A stretch of 7,859 nt of DNA from an uncultured Acidimicrobiaceae bacterium (GCA_947258635.1 CAMYJM010000126.1:1-7859), one strand, 5' to 3'; shown: positions 1 through 6,538, counted from the stretch's first letter. The notes: generated from the letters alone by a model not told the origin. A program made the numbers and translations.

Positions 1-264
1 ACGGTGCCGGCGTCCTCGACCGCAGGATTGCTCGCTGCCTTTCATCGTCTTGAGGGCTTTTCAATCTCCCGCGGACTTCTTCGCGGTCTCTTGAATCCAA
101 CGATCGCCGGCGCCGAGCTGTCCGGGGTCCGGCTCAGAGGAGCCATAAGACCCGGGTATCAGCAGGACCCCAGTGCTGTCTGTCTTCGACGAACCTGTTG
201 ATCGTCGGCCAGTTCGCGAACGGGACCGCAGACCTCGCGTGCTGAAGGGTTCGCCCAGGTCGCC
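1..264. other. Left-edge stretch with no supported gene
   Basis: No reading frame on either strand gives a recognisable protein, an SD-backed start or a tRNA-like fold. The minus-strand frame of the lipoprotein stays open for about 67 codons past its TAA stop. A second minus frame runs off the left edge from a possible TTG near position 81. Both lack a good ribosome binding site or known motif. A 10-bp palindrome, GTTCGCGAAC, lies at 212-221. The region may hold the 3' untranslated end of the lipoprotein transcript. Confidence 0.4.
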
Positions 265-1080
265 TTACGGCAGGGGTAGTCGTGCCATGTAGAGGGCGTT
301 GGGGATGTCGTAGCCGGCGCCGTTGAACCCCACCGTGTAGACGACAACCATTTCACCAGGAAGCACGGCTACTTCGAGCACGGTATCCGGACCAAAACTC
401 GTCGTAACTGCTGTCGAGACAGCATGGGACTGTGGGATTTCACTGATCGGTGTGATGAGTTCGGAAGTCGGGTCGTATAGGAAGAGCCGGACCGGCCTCA
501 CCTGCTCGATGGTTCGCTCCGTCGAGTCGTTGGGCTGCTGCCAGGACTCCGTGGGTTCGTCTTCATCCCAGCGGCCCAGGATCAGGTACCGGCCATCCGT
601 CAGGGCGGTGCCGCGCTCTCGGTGGGGAGTGAAGCCAGGGATGGCCGCGGGCAGGGGCACACTCTCGGAAGTCGCCGGCGTTTGGTGAGGATCCGCACCG
701 CCGAGCGTTAGCGACCTGACCCTGCCAAACGGTGATACCACCGCCACGGCGGAGCCGTCCGGTTCGACGTCGAGAAACTCGGCGGCGTTGAGCTGGCCGA
801 CTTCCCACTGTTCACCCCGGGCGTCGGCGGCCATGATCTTCATCGTGTCGAATTCACAATCACGTTGCTCACAGGCCGTGTACAGAACGATGGCCCGACC
901 GGGAACCGTCCACCAGTCGAACAGAGCCGACCCCGTGTGGGCGCCGGCGAGTTGCCGCGGCTCGTTCGGCGAAGCCGTTGGCTCGACGGGCGCGGCAGCA
1001 CTCGTGGCTGGCTCGTCGCCCGTGCACGCCGTGGCCAGAGCGCCGAGCAACGCCATAGTGATCCAGACTCGGATACACAT
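265..1080 (-). CDS. Secreted lipoprotein of unknown function, possibly beta-propeller-like
   Basis: The protein has 271 residues and begins with a short signal peptide: Arg5 (n-region), a hydrophobic stretch to about residue 18, then the lipobox-like LATAC with Cys19. It is therefore predicted to be lipid-anchored outside the membrane. A low-complexity Ala/Pro/Thr/Glu segment (about 20-45) follows, typical of a spacer above the membrane. The rest is beta-rich, with repeated strand-turn patterns such as FLDVEPDGSAVAVVS and RYLILGRWDED, which suggests WD40 or YncE-like blades, but I recognise no family. Cys70 and Cys75 could form a disulfide. Two adjacent ATGs exist, at 1083 and 1080. The SD-like GAGGG (1087-1091) sits 3 nt from the first and 6 nt from the second, so I chose the second. 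The gene diverges from the small plus-strand gene at 1267. The gene call is firm; the function is unknown. Confidence 0.8.
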   Translation of the reverse strand: MCIRVWITMALLGALATACTGDEPATSAAAPVEPTASPNEPRQLAGAHTGSALFDWWTVPGRAIVLYTACEQRDCEFDTMKIMAADARGEQWEVGQLNAAEFLDVEPDGSAVAVVSPFGRVRSLTLGGADPHQTPATSESVPLPAAIPGFTPHRERGTALTDGRYLILGRWDEDEPTESWQQPNDSTERTIEQVRPVRLFLYDPTSELITPISEIPQSHAVSTAVTTSFGPDTVLEVAVLPGEMVVVYTVGFNGAGYDIPNALYMARLPLP

Positions 1081-1266
1081 CATCGTCCCTCTGCTGTCCA
1101 GGGTTGGGACGTATGGCCGTCATCGCCCGGTTCCCTCGCCTGCGCGCGGGGAGTCAGGCGGAGAACCGTGTCCGTGCCCGGATCTCCTCCCGCGCCGGGT
1201 GGAAAAGGCGCGCCCTCTGTGGAATGTAACCTCGTTCGAGGGCGGAACCGGTTAACTTGGTGGGTG
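1081..1266. promoter_or_regulatory. Divergent intergenic region
   Basis: About 180 bp separate the outward-facing lipoprotein and hypothetical genes, so both promoters should lie here. I see no convincing -35/-10 pair. A perfect 8-bp palindrome, AACCGGTT, lies at 1246-1253, 13 nt before the plus-strand start. GGCGCGCC lies at 1207-1214. Either could be a protein site or chance in GC-rich DNA. Confidence 0.35.
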
Positions 1267-1665
1267 ATGACAGAGCGCCCAATCCTCGCAACGATCGAAA
1301 GCGTCCGAACGGGTTCCCTCGAATCGGCGACCGTCACGCTCGCCTACCGCGATCAAACCAACTCGGGAAGTGCCACCACCTCCGTGGGGGCACAGATCGG
1401 CGACACACTGAAGATGGTCGCCGAAGCCGCCGCCAGAGCTATCGAGGCCGGGCTCGAGGGTCGCTGGACTCTCGAAGTGCGAGCTGTTGCCCTGGGGCAG
1501 GTGGGCGATGAGCCTGTCTGCCTGGTGCAGGTCGCAGATATCGAAGCCGGCGACCTTCTTTTCGGTATTGCCGGAGTCGGCAACGACGACGTAGAGAAGG
1601 CAATGGCTCGAGCCGTCCTCGACGCCACCAACCGGAGAATGCTGCCCAAGCTGGACGGCGACTAG
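1267..1665 (+). CDS. Small hypothetical protein with two similar beta-beta-alpha units
   Basis: The protein has 132 residues with no signal peptide or membrane segment, so it is probably cytosolic. Two halves look alike. Residues 20-63 (ATVTLAYRDQ...GSATT...AAARAIEAGL) and 83-125 (PVCLVQV...LLFGIAG...AMARAVLDATNRR) each show beta strands, a Gly-Ser/Ile-Ala turn and an Ala-rich helix. This resembles small regulatory domains such as the LeuA C-terminal (allosteric) fold and uncharacterised actinobacterial proteins ending in an 'A-LDA-NRR' helix. That resemblance is from memory and is not proven. The start is ATG 1267, directly after an in-frame GTG at 1264. The SD is weak (GGTGGG 1259-1264, only 2 nt away), so the message may be leaderless or poorly initiated. 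Translation starting further upstream in this frame is unlikely, because the upstream codons are antisense to the lipoprotein gene. The function is unknown. Confidence 0.8.
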   Translation: MTERPILATIESVRTGSLESATVTLAYRDQTNSGSATTSVGAQIGDTLKMVAEAAARAIEAGLEGRWTLEVRAVALGQVGDEPVCLVQVADIEAGDLLFGIAGVGNDDVEKAMARAVLDATNRRMLPKLDGD

Positions 1666-1684
1666 ATCTCTGATCTGAGGCGAG

Positions 1685-1705
1685 GCGCCCGCTCTCTCCG
1701 GGCGC
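1685..1705. terminator. GC-rich hairpin after the small hypothetical gene
   Basis: The arms GCGCCCG (1685-1691) and CGGGCGC (1699-1705) pair perfectly around a 7-nt CTCTCTC loop, 19 nt past the stop at 1665. No U-tract follows. Actinobacterial terminators often lack one, so this may be a weak terminator or an mRNA 3'-end stabiliser. Confidence 0.4.
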
Positions 1706-1729
1706 GTGCCGATGACGAGCCGGCGCGTC

Positions 1730-1768
1730 GAGGGCTCGGCACCCGTGCCCAAGACGTGCCGAACCCTC
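1730..1768 (+). terminator. Long hairpin terminator between convergent genes
   Basis: The 13-nt arms at 1730-1742 and 1756-1768 pair with one mismatch (C1735 against A1763) around a 13-nt loop. The plus strand then reads ATTTACGGACTTTT, which gives a loose T-rich tail, so termination is favoured for plus-strand transcripts. The hairpin also lies downstream of the convergent cytochrome gene (stop at 1826) and may block read-through from both sides. Confidence 0.55.
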
Positions 1769-1825
1769 ATTTACGGACTTTTGCCGAGGCGTGATTGGCC
1801 GCAGCCGCCGACGCTCAGTCTCGCG

Positions 1826-2638
1826 TCACCCCCGCATACCCTTTCGCAGAATCCGCTTTGATGCCGGGGTGGCTGACGAACCGCCATCGTCGGCATGGCA
1901 TTCACCATCCACGGCGAGGGTGTCGACACGGCCGTCCTTGCTGACGTGATGGCTGTGGTCGCTCTTCCCCATGCCGTCGAACGCCGAGGCATCGACCGTG
2001 ATCATCACCCACGGGTTCTTTGCCGAGTTGGTCACATGGCAGATCGTGACCTTCTCGGCGACCGGCGCCATCGTCGTAGGTGGCGGCGGCATCGTCGTCG
2101 GCGGAGGCATCGTCGTCGGCGGAGGCATCGTCGTCGGCGGCACCGTCGTGGTCGTCGTCGTGGTAGTCGTGGTCGTCGGCGGCACCGCCGTGGTCGTCGT
2201 CGTGGTAGTGGTGGTCGTCGTCGTCGTAGTCGATGTGGTCGTGGTTGTGGTTGTGGTAGTGGGAGGTGCCACTCCGCACCGTTCGTTGTCGGCCGGGTCC
2301 AAACCGAACGTGTTCAGCTCCGACTTCACGTAGCAAATCGTCGAGAGGATCTCATCGGCGGTGAGCGTGCCGGAGAACGCCGGCATGCCGCCGGCACCGT
2401 TGGTGGTGACGGTCACCATCTCGTCGAAGGTCAGTGTGCTGTTCACCAACCTCCCGCCGAGGCCGGACCCGTCGGCGCCGTGGCATCCGGCGCAGTTTGC
2501 CGCGTAGATGACGCTCCCCTCGTCGATCGGAGCGCTTTGCGCCCCGCCCGCGTTGTGGAAGGTCAAGATCAGGGCACCGGCCAGCAGCAGCGGGGCCAGG
2601 TACCAACGGATAGAGACATTCCGGATTGATTGAGTCAT
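1826..2638 (-). CDS. Secreted c-type cytochrome with Thr/Pro linker and C-terminal ICH domain
   Basis: The protein has 270 residues. An N-terminal hydrophobic segment (about 12-30) is a signal peptide or anchor. A short class I cytochrome c domain (about 37-107) follows. It has the heme-binding site C49-A-G-C52-H53 and a probable axial Met85 in GGMPAFSG, so it should bind heme c covalently outside the membrane and carry electrons. Cys102 and Cys121 may form a disulfide. Residues 127-165 are nearly all Thr, then four PPxTTM-type units lead to residue 195. The C-terminal domain (about 196-270) contains VTICH (C200, H201), a beta-rich NPWVMITVDASAF segment, HSHH (228-231) and ECH (246-248). It resembles the ICH-type domain seen at the ends of many secreted bacterial proteins, whose function I do not know; the Cys/His residues could bind metal. 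An SD (2642-2651) fixes ATG 2638 over the TTG at 2641. The electron partner is not visible here. Confidence 0.9.
   Translation of the reverse strand: MTQSIRNVSIRWYLAPLLLAGALILTFHNAGGAQSAPIDEGSVIYAANCAGCHGADGSGLGGRLVNSTLTFDEMVTVTTNGAGGMPAFSGTLTADEILSTICYVKSELNTFGLDPADNERCGVAPPTTTTTTTTTSTTTTTTTTTTTTTTAVPPTTTTTTTTTTTVPPTTMPPPTTMPPPTTMPPPPTTMAPVAEKVTICHVTNSAKNPWVMITVDASAFDGMGKSDHSHHVSKDGRVDTLAVDGECHADDGGSSATPASKRILRKGMRG
2089..2142 (-). repeat. 18-bp tandem repeat encoding PPxTTM units
   Basis: Three head-to-tail copies of GCATCGTCGTCGGCGGAG start at 2089, 2107 and 2125. The third differs at its last base. They encode Pro-Pro-Pro-Thr-Thr-Met blocks on the minus strand in the cytochrome linker. 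Near-identity between copies suggests recent expansion by slippage or unequal crossing-over. Confidence 0.85.
2144..2260 (-). repeat. Triplet tract encoding the poly-Thr linker
   Basis: On the minus strand this encodes runs of 9, 14 and 11 Thr. The first two are separated by one Ser, the last two by Ala-Val-Pro-Pro. The codons are a mixture of ACC, ACG, ACT and ACA, not one repeated triplet. The tract is low-complexity DNA and prone to misassembly or length variation. Confidence 0.85.
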
Positions 2639-2641
2639 CAA

Positions 2642-2651
2642 CTCTCCCTTT
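2642..2651 (-). promoter_or_regulatory. Ribosome binding site of the cytochrome gene
   Basis: AAAGGGAGAG on the minus strand. Its GGGAG core lies 5 nt before ATG 2638 but only 2 nt before the alternative TTG at 2641, which favours the ATG. Confidence 0.7.
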
Positions 2652-2681
2652 CGGCTATTCGTCGCCGCTTGCCCCGAGGGG

Positions 2682-2687
2682 ACTATA
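2682..2687 (-). promoter_or_regulatory. Candidate -10 element for the cytochrome gene
   Basis: TATAGT on the minus strand, about 45 nt upstream of the cytochrome ATG, is the best -10-like hexamer in the divergent region 2639-2838. No good -35 hexamer lies 16-18 nt further upstream, so this is tentative. Confidence 0.3.
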
Positions 2688-2739
2688 GCGCCCTCGCCAC
2701 AGTGCGTGGTCGGATTCGGCTAACGCGTGACTCATCGTG

Positions 2740-2751
2740 GGCGGGCCCGCC
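2740..2751. promoter_or_regulatory. 12-bp palindrome in the divergent region
   Basis: GGCGGGCCCGCC is a perfect palindrome, about 100 bp from either start codon. It could be an operator or part of a leader hairpin. GC-only palindromes also arise easily by chance in such DNA. Confidence 0.2.
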
Positions 2752-2826
2752 GGTTGCCGCTCGCCGGGCTTCCCGGGCCGGGCCGGTTTCGACAAGGTCG
2801 TGATCGGGTGGTTGAGTTGGGTTTCC

Positions 2827-2834
2827 AAAGGAGG
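2827..2834 (+). promoter_or_regulatory. Ribosome binding site that decides the TTG start
   Basis: AAAGGAGG is a near-perfect Shine-Dalgarno sequence ending 4 nt before TTG 2839. It supports this codon over the GTG/ATG-like starts of the same frame further upstream (from 2737), whose residues look like noise. Confidence 0.8.
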
Positions 2835-2838
2835 CCGC

Positions 2839-5292
2839 TTGTCCCAGCCAGCCATCCCCACGCGGGCCCGAGTTGTCGTCATCGGTGGCGGGGTCATCGG
2901 CTGCAGCGTCGCCTACCACTTGGCAAGACAGGGTTGGAGCGACGTCGTGCTCCTCGAACGCGACCGGCTCACCTCGGGCACCACCTGGCATGCCGCCGGC
3001 CTGATCGTGACATTTGGGTCCCTGTCCGAGACATCCACCGCGATGCGGATCTACACCCGCGACCTCTACAGCCGTCTGGAAGCGGAGACCGGGCTGGCAA
3101 CGGGGTTCGAGCCGGTGGGCTTCATCGAGCTGGCAACCGAGCCGGACCGCCTCGAGGAGTACCGCCGGGTGGCCGCGTTCAACCGCCTCATGGGCGTAGA
3201 CGTGCATGAGATCTCAGGGGCCGAGGTGGCCGAACTGTTCCCCCTTGCACGTACCGACGACGTGCTGGCGGGGTTTCTGGTGCGCGAAGACGGCACAGCC
3301 AACCCCGCCGACGTCACGATGTCACTCGCCAGGGGAGCCCGGATGCGGGGGGTATCCATCCTCGAGGGAGCTCCGGTGACCGGCGTCCTGCAGGACCGGG
3401 GTGCGGTAACCGGGGTCCGGACCGCGGCCGGCGACATCGAAGCAGAGTACGTCGTGAACTGTGCCGGCATGTGGGCCCGGCAACTCGGCGAGCAGGCGGG
3501 CGTCACGATCCCGCTGCAAGCGGCGGAGCACTACTACCTCCTCACCGAACCCATCGCGGGCGTGTCGCGGTCGTGGCCGGTGCTGGAGGATCCGGCGTCA
3601 TACGGGTACTACCGGCCCGAAGGCGGCGGTTTGATGATCGGCCTGTTCGAGCCGGAGTGTGCCCCCTGGCAGGTCGACGGCGTGCCCGAGGACGCCAGCT
3701 TCGTGGACCTGCCCCCGGACTGGGACCGCATGGCGCCTTACATCGAGAAAGCCATGCAACGCGTGCCGGTATCGATGGAGGCGGGCATCAAGAAGCTGTT
3801 CTGCGGCCCGGAGAGCTTCACCCCCGACCTCCAGGCCGCGGTTGGTGAGGCTCCCGAGCTGAAGAACTACTTCGTGGCCGCCGGGCTGAACTCGATCGGG
3901 ATCCTCATCGGAGGCGGCCTGGGACGAATGATGGCCCACTGGATAATCGAGGGCCGCCCCGACGTCGACGTCACCGCCTTCAACATCGACCGGCTGCGGG
4001 CCTACCAGGCCAACCCCGAGTACCGCCGGACCCGCACCGTCGAGTCACTGGGCCTCGTGTATCGGCCGCACTACCCCACTCGCACGATGGAGACGGCCCG
4101 CGGCATCAAGGTCTCACCGCTGCACGAGCGGCTGGCAACAGCGGGCGCCTACTTCAGGGACGTCAGCGGCTGGGAGGCTCCGGACTGGTACGCCCCCCAG
4201 GGAGTGGAGCCCAGGGTCGAGCAACTGTCATGGGGACGCCAGAACTGGTTCCCCTACTGGCGAGCCGAGCACGAGGCGGCCCGCACCGGCGTGATCCTCA
4301 TGGACATGTCGTTCATGTCGAAGTTCCTGGTGCAGGGTCCCGACGCCGGCCGCCTGCTCGACTCCGTGTCCGCCGCCCGGGTCGATGGCGCGGCCGGAGT
4401 CATCACCTACACGCCGTGGATCAACGAAGCGGGCACGCTCGAGGCCGACCTGACAGTCACCAAGCTCGACGACGATCGATTCTGGGTGGTGGCCACCGAT
4501 ACGGCCCACCGTCACGTCGAGACCTGGATGCGCCGCCACACCACGCCCGACATGGCGGCCACGGTCGCCGACGTCACATCCGGGTATGCCCAGGTCAACA
4601 TCCAGGGCCCCGAGTCGCGCCGGCTGCTGCAGTCGGTGACGACACATGATCTCTCGAATGAGGCGTTCCCGTTCCGGACGGCTCGTGAGATCGACATCGG
4701 ACTCGCCCGGGCGCTGTGCATTCGCATCACGTATGTAGGCGAGCTGGGCTACGAGTTGTACGTCCCCGCCGACCAGGCGAGCCACGTCTACGGCCGGCTC
4801 ATCGCGGGCGGCGCCGAGTTCGGGCTCCGCCACGCCGGGCTCAAAGCACTCTCGAGCCTGCGCATGGAGAAGGGCTACCGCGACTACGGCCACGACCTCG
4901 ACAACACCGACAACGTGTGTGAAGCCGGCCTTGGGTTCACCGTCGATCTCGGCAGGCGTTTCGTCGGCCGTGACGCCATCGCCGCCCAGAAAGCGGCCGG
5001 GCCACCCCACCGCCGGCTGGCCCAGATCCTGCTGACCGACCCCGAGCCGCTGCTGTTCCACGCCGAGGTGGTCCACCGCAACGGCGAGCCGGTGAGCTAC
5101 ATCCGGGCGGCGTCCTACGGCTTCACTCTGGGCGGGGCCGTCGGGCTGGCGATGCTGGAAGCCGGCGAACCGGTCTCGCAGGCCTACCTGGACGAAGCCA
5201 CCTGGGAGGTCGACGTCGCCGGCACCCGCTACCCGGCCCGGGCCTCGCTGCGCCCACTGTACGACCCGGATCAGAAACGCGTCCGCAGCTGA
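2839..5292 (+). CDS. Dimethylglycine/sarcosine dehydrogenase-type flavoprotein with GcvT-like domain
   Basis: The protein has 817 residues, the usual length of this family. Residues 10-365 form a DAO-type FAD domain, with the dinucleotide motif G16-x-G18-x-x-G21 and E40. His51 in SGTTWHAAGL matches the His that covalently binds FAD in dimethylglycine and sarcosine dehydrogenases. A middle FAO_M-like region (about 370-425) leads to a GcvT-like folate domain (about 430-700). Its marks are DMSFMSKF (489-496), Asp537 in LEADLTV, which matches the key Asp of GcvT-like enzymes, YVGELGYELY (632-641) and RMEKGYRDYGHDL (675-687). A GcvT C-terminal barrel (about 715-805) ends the protein. Family knowledge: such enzymes oxidatively demethylate N-methylglycines in the cytosol and pass formaldehyde to tetrahydrofolate, with electrons going to ETF. 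Whether dimethylglycine, sarcosine or another methylated amine is the substrate cannot be read from sequence. No ETF or other betaine genes lie nearby. The start is TTG, set by a strong SD. Confidence 0.93.
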   Translation: MSQPAIPTRARVVVIGGGVIGCSVAYHLARQGWSDVVLLERDRLTSGTTWHAAGLIVTFGSLSETSTAMRIYTRDLYSRLEAETGLATGFEPVGFIELATEPDRLEEYRRVAAFNRLMGVDVHEISGAEVAELFPLARTDDVLAGFLVREDGTANPADVTMSLARGARMRGVSILEGAPVTGVLQDRGAVTGVRTAAGDIEAEYVVNCAGMWARQLGEQAGVTIPLQAAEHYYLLTEPIAGVSRSWPVLEDPASYGYYRPEGGGLMIGLFEPECAPWQVDGVPEDASFVDLPPDWDRMAPYIEKAMQRVPVSMEAGIKKLFCGPESFTPDLQAAVGEAPELKNYFVAAGLNSIGILIGGGLGRMMAHWIIEGRPDVDVTAFNIDRLRAYQANPEYRRTRTVESLGLVYRPHYPTRTMETARGIKVSPLHERLATAGAYFRDVSGWEAPDWYAPQGVEPRVEQLSWGRQNWFPYWRAEHEAARTGVILMDMSFMSKFLVQGPDAGRLLDSVSAARVDGAAGVITYTPWINEAGTLEADLTVTKLDDDRFWVVATDTAHRHVETWMRRHTTPDMAATVADVTSGYAQVNIQGPESRRLLQSVTTHDLSNEAFPFRTAREIDIGLARALCIRITYVGELGYELYVPADQASHVYGRLIAGGAEFGLRHAGLKALSSLRMEKGYRDYGHDLDNTDNVCEAGLGFTVDLGRRFVGRDAIAAQKAAGPPHRRLAQILLTDPEPLLFHAEVVHRNGEPVSYIRAASYGFTLGGAVGLAMLEAGEPVSQAYLDEATWEVDVAGTRYPARASLRPLYDPDQKRVRS

Positions 5293-5334
5293 TGCGCTCC
5301 GGGTGACGCCGCCGACGCCCATGCCAGAATCGTG

Positions 5335-6090
5335 ATGATGGACGTTGCCGCCTACCTGTCGCGGATCCGCTTGGCCGGCCCGATCGAACCAACTCTGGAC
5401 AACCTGGAGAGACTGCAGCGCGCCCACCTCACGTGGGTACCGTTCGAGAACCTGCACGTCTTCCATCGCCGCGGCGTCGAAACGACGCCGGAGTGGTCGG
5501 TACCCAAGATTGTCGACCGGGGCCGCGGCGGTTGGTGTTTCGAGCTGAACGGCGCGTTCGGCGCTCTGCTCGAGGCGCTCGGCTATCCGTTGACGCGCCT
5601 CGGCGCCGAGGTGCTGTTCGGAGACGTGGCCGCCTTTCCGGTTCCCGACCATCTGACGCTGCGGGTGCAGCTGGAGCGCCCCTATCTGGTCGACGTCGGC
5701 TTCGGCGACTCGTTCATCAAGCCACTGCCTCTCGACTCGGAGGGCCCCCACGACGGCGGCACCGGTTGGTACGGGTTGGCCTTCGATGGCGACGAGACGA
5801 CGCTGCTCGCCTTTGACGCCGCCGAGACGCCGGTGCCCCAGTTCAGGTTCGACGCGACACCGCGGGTGCCGGCCGACTTCGATCAGTCGTCGCGCAAGCT
5901 GCAGACGCAGCCGACCAGCCGGTGGACGGAAACCCCATTCGCCACCCGGTTGCTCGACGGCGGGCCCGACCGGGTGACGCTGCTGCACGACCGCATCAAG
6001 TTCCGCCGCAACGGAGAGTGGACCGAGGAGCCCGTGGCCGCAGCCGAGTGGACCGGGCTGCTCGACCGTTGGTTCGACCTGTCCCCGTGA
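5335..6090 (+). CDS. nat: Arylamine N-acetyltransferase
   Basis: The protein has about 251 residues and is cytosolic. It matches the arylamine N-acetyltransferase family, which moves acetyl from acetyl-CoA through a Cys onto arylamines, hydrazines and related amines. The family pattern is clear. The N-terminal helix reads MDVAAYLSRI, then comes the conserved VPFENL. The catalytic Cys68 lies in RGGWCFELN, His106 in VPDHLTLRV and Asp120 in YLVDVGFGDSF, so the triad is intact. The protein is slightly shorter than typical 270-280 residue members, with the loss probably in the C-terminal lid. GTG 5332, ATG 5335 and ATG 5338 are adjacent and no SD is visible, so the exact start is open. It lies 42 bp after the flavoprotein on the same strand and could be co-transcribed, though no metabolic link is obvious. 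Natural substrates of bacterial NATs are often unknown. Confidence 0.92.
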   Translation: MMDVAAYLSRIRLAGPIEPTLDNLERLQRAHLTWVPFENLHVFHRRGVETTPEWSVPKIVDRGRGGWCFELNGAFGALLEALGYPLTRLGAEVLFGDVAAFPVPDHLTLRVQLERPYLVDVGFGDSFIKPLPLDSEGPHDGGTGWYGLAFDGDETTLLAFDAAETPVPQFRFDATPRVPADFDQSSRKLQTQPTSRWTETPFATRLLDGGPDRVTLLHDRIKFRRNGEWTEEPVAAAEWTGLLDRWFDLSP

Positions 6091-6099
6091 CGCAATCGC

Positions 6100-6453
6100 C
6101 TAGCCGAGGACTTGCCTCGCTTCGTCCGCAAGCTGGGCAAGATCGACGTCGCTCTCCTCGACGATCACGCGGCGCAGGGCCGGCGACACCTTGTCGATCG
6201 ACGCCGCCAATCGTGACAGCGTCGCCCGCTGTTGCCGCATCCGCACCGCCTCTTCGGCCGGCGTGACGAGGTCGTCCACTATCGAGCCCTCGGCGCGCGA
6301 CGCCTCGATGGGATCGGCGACGCCGCGGACCCAGACCAGCGTGCGCTTCCCCGGGCCCCGACCCTCGATGATCGGCGCGATGGCAACGACTTCGTCGGAG
6401 CGGACATATTTGCCGTAGCCGAGGCTCACCAGCTGACCGGTCTGAATGCGCAC
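6100..6453 (-). CDS. Small RemA/DUF370-like or FlbD-like protein, function uncertain
   Basis: The protein has 117 residues, no signal peptide and no membrane segment. Residues 1-60 are beta-rich: LVSLGYGKYVRSDEVVAI, then RTLVWVRG and DPIEASRAEGSIV. The 'G-Y/F-G-x-x-V-x-(A/S)-x-x-(V/I)-x-(A/S)-I' pattern recalls the start of RemA (DUF370), a small DNA-binding regulator of biofilm genes. The later strand-plus-helix recalls FlbD. Neither match is secure by eye. Residues 63-115 are charged and helical (EEAVRMRQQRATLSRLAASI), possibly a coiled-coil or dimerisation tail absent from classical RemA. The start is GTG 6453, supported by SD GAGGAGGG (6458-6465). The gene converges on the acetyltransferase with only 9 bp between stops and lies downstream of the broken hydrolase on the same strand. 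Confidence 0.75.
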   Translation of the reverse strand: MRIQTGQLVSLGYGKYVRSDEVVAIAPIIEGRGPGKRTLVWVRGVADPIEASRAEGSIVDDLVTPAEEAVRMRQQRATLSRLAASIDKVSPALRRVIVEESDVDLAQLADEARQVLG

Positions 6454-6457
6454 AGAT

Positions 6458-6465
6458 CCCTCCTC
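6458..6465 (-). promoter_or_regulatory. Ribosome binding site for the GTG start at 6453
   Basis: GAGGAGGG on the minus strand, with its GGAGG core 5 nt before GTG 6453. This strong site makes a GTG start credible. Confidence 0.75.
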
Positions 6466-6487
6466 GCAACTGTCCTCACAATAGGGA

Positions 6488-6497
6488 TCACGCGTGA
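6488..6497. promoter_or_regulatory. TCACGCGTGA palindrome upstream of the RemA-like gene
   Basis: A perfect 10-bp palindrome lies about 35 nt upstream of the GTG start at 6453, where an operator would be expected. No clear sigma-factor hexamers flank it. It may be chance. Confidence 0.25.
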
Positions 6498-6538
6498 CAC
6501 AATCTCGGGAGATCCGCGGGAACGAGTGCCGGCTCTCC

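Noticed and set aside
61..264. Lipoprotein frame open for about 67 codons after its TAA, possibly read-through or a fused remnant
   Set aside because: The residues have no recognisable family, no start context or repeated motif. The lipoprotein ends sensibly at the TAA, so the openness is probably chance in GC-rich DNA.
865..1266. N-terminal extension of the small hypothetical protein from position 865
   Set aside because: It runs antisense through the start of the lipoprotein gene and is Arg/Gly-rich noise. The conserved-looking part begins at ATG 1267.
2089..2260. Triplet and 18-bp repeats as a CRISPR-like or regulatory array
   Set aside because: There are no spacers. The repeats are in frame within the cytochrome gene and encode a Thr/Pro linker.
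1895..2629. Plus-strand frame giving an Arg-rich protein, and another (1971-2333) giving a poly-Val protein
   Set aside because: Both are mirror images of the cytochrome's Thr/Pro codons. The minus strand has the heme motif, signal peptide and SD.
2737..2838. N-terminal extension of the dehydrogenase from an upstream start
   Set aside because: The 34 extra residues are not family-like and cover a GC palindrome. The SD at 2827-2834 and TTG 2839 give the expected MSQPAIPTRARVVVIGGG start.
4228..5988. Long minus-strand open frame (586 codons) opposite the dehydrogenase and acetyltransferase genes
   Set aside because: It is antisense to two genes with clear conserved motifs. Its translation is Arg/Val/Gly-rich with no domain. 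High GC makes long antisense frames common.
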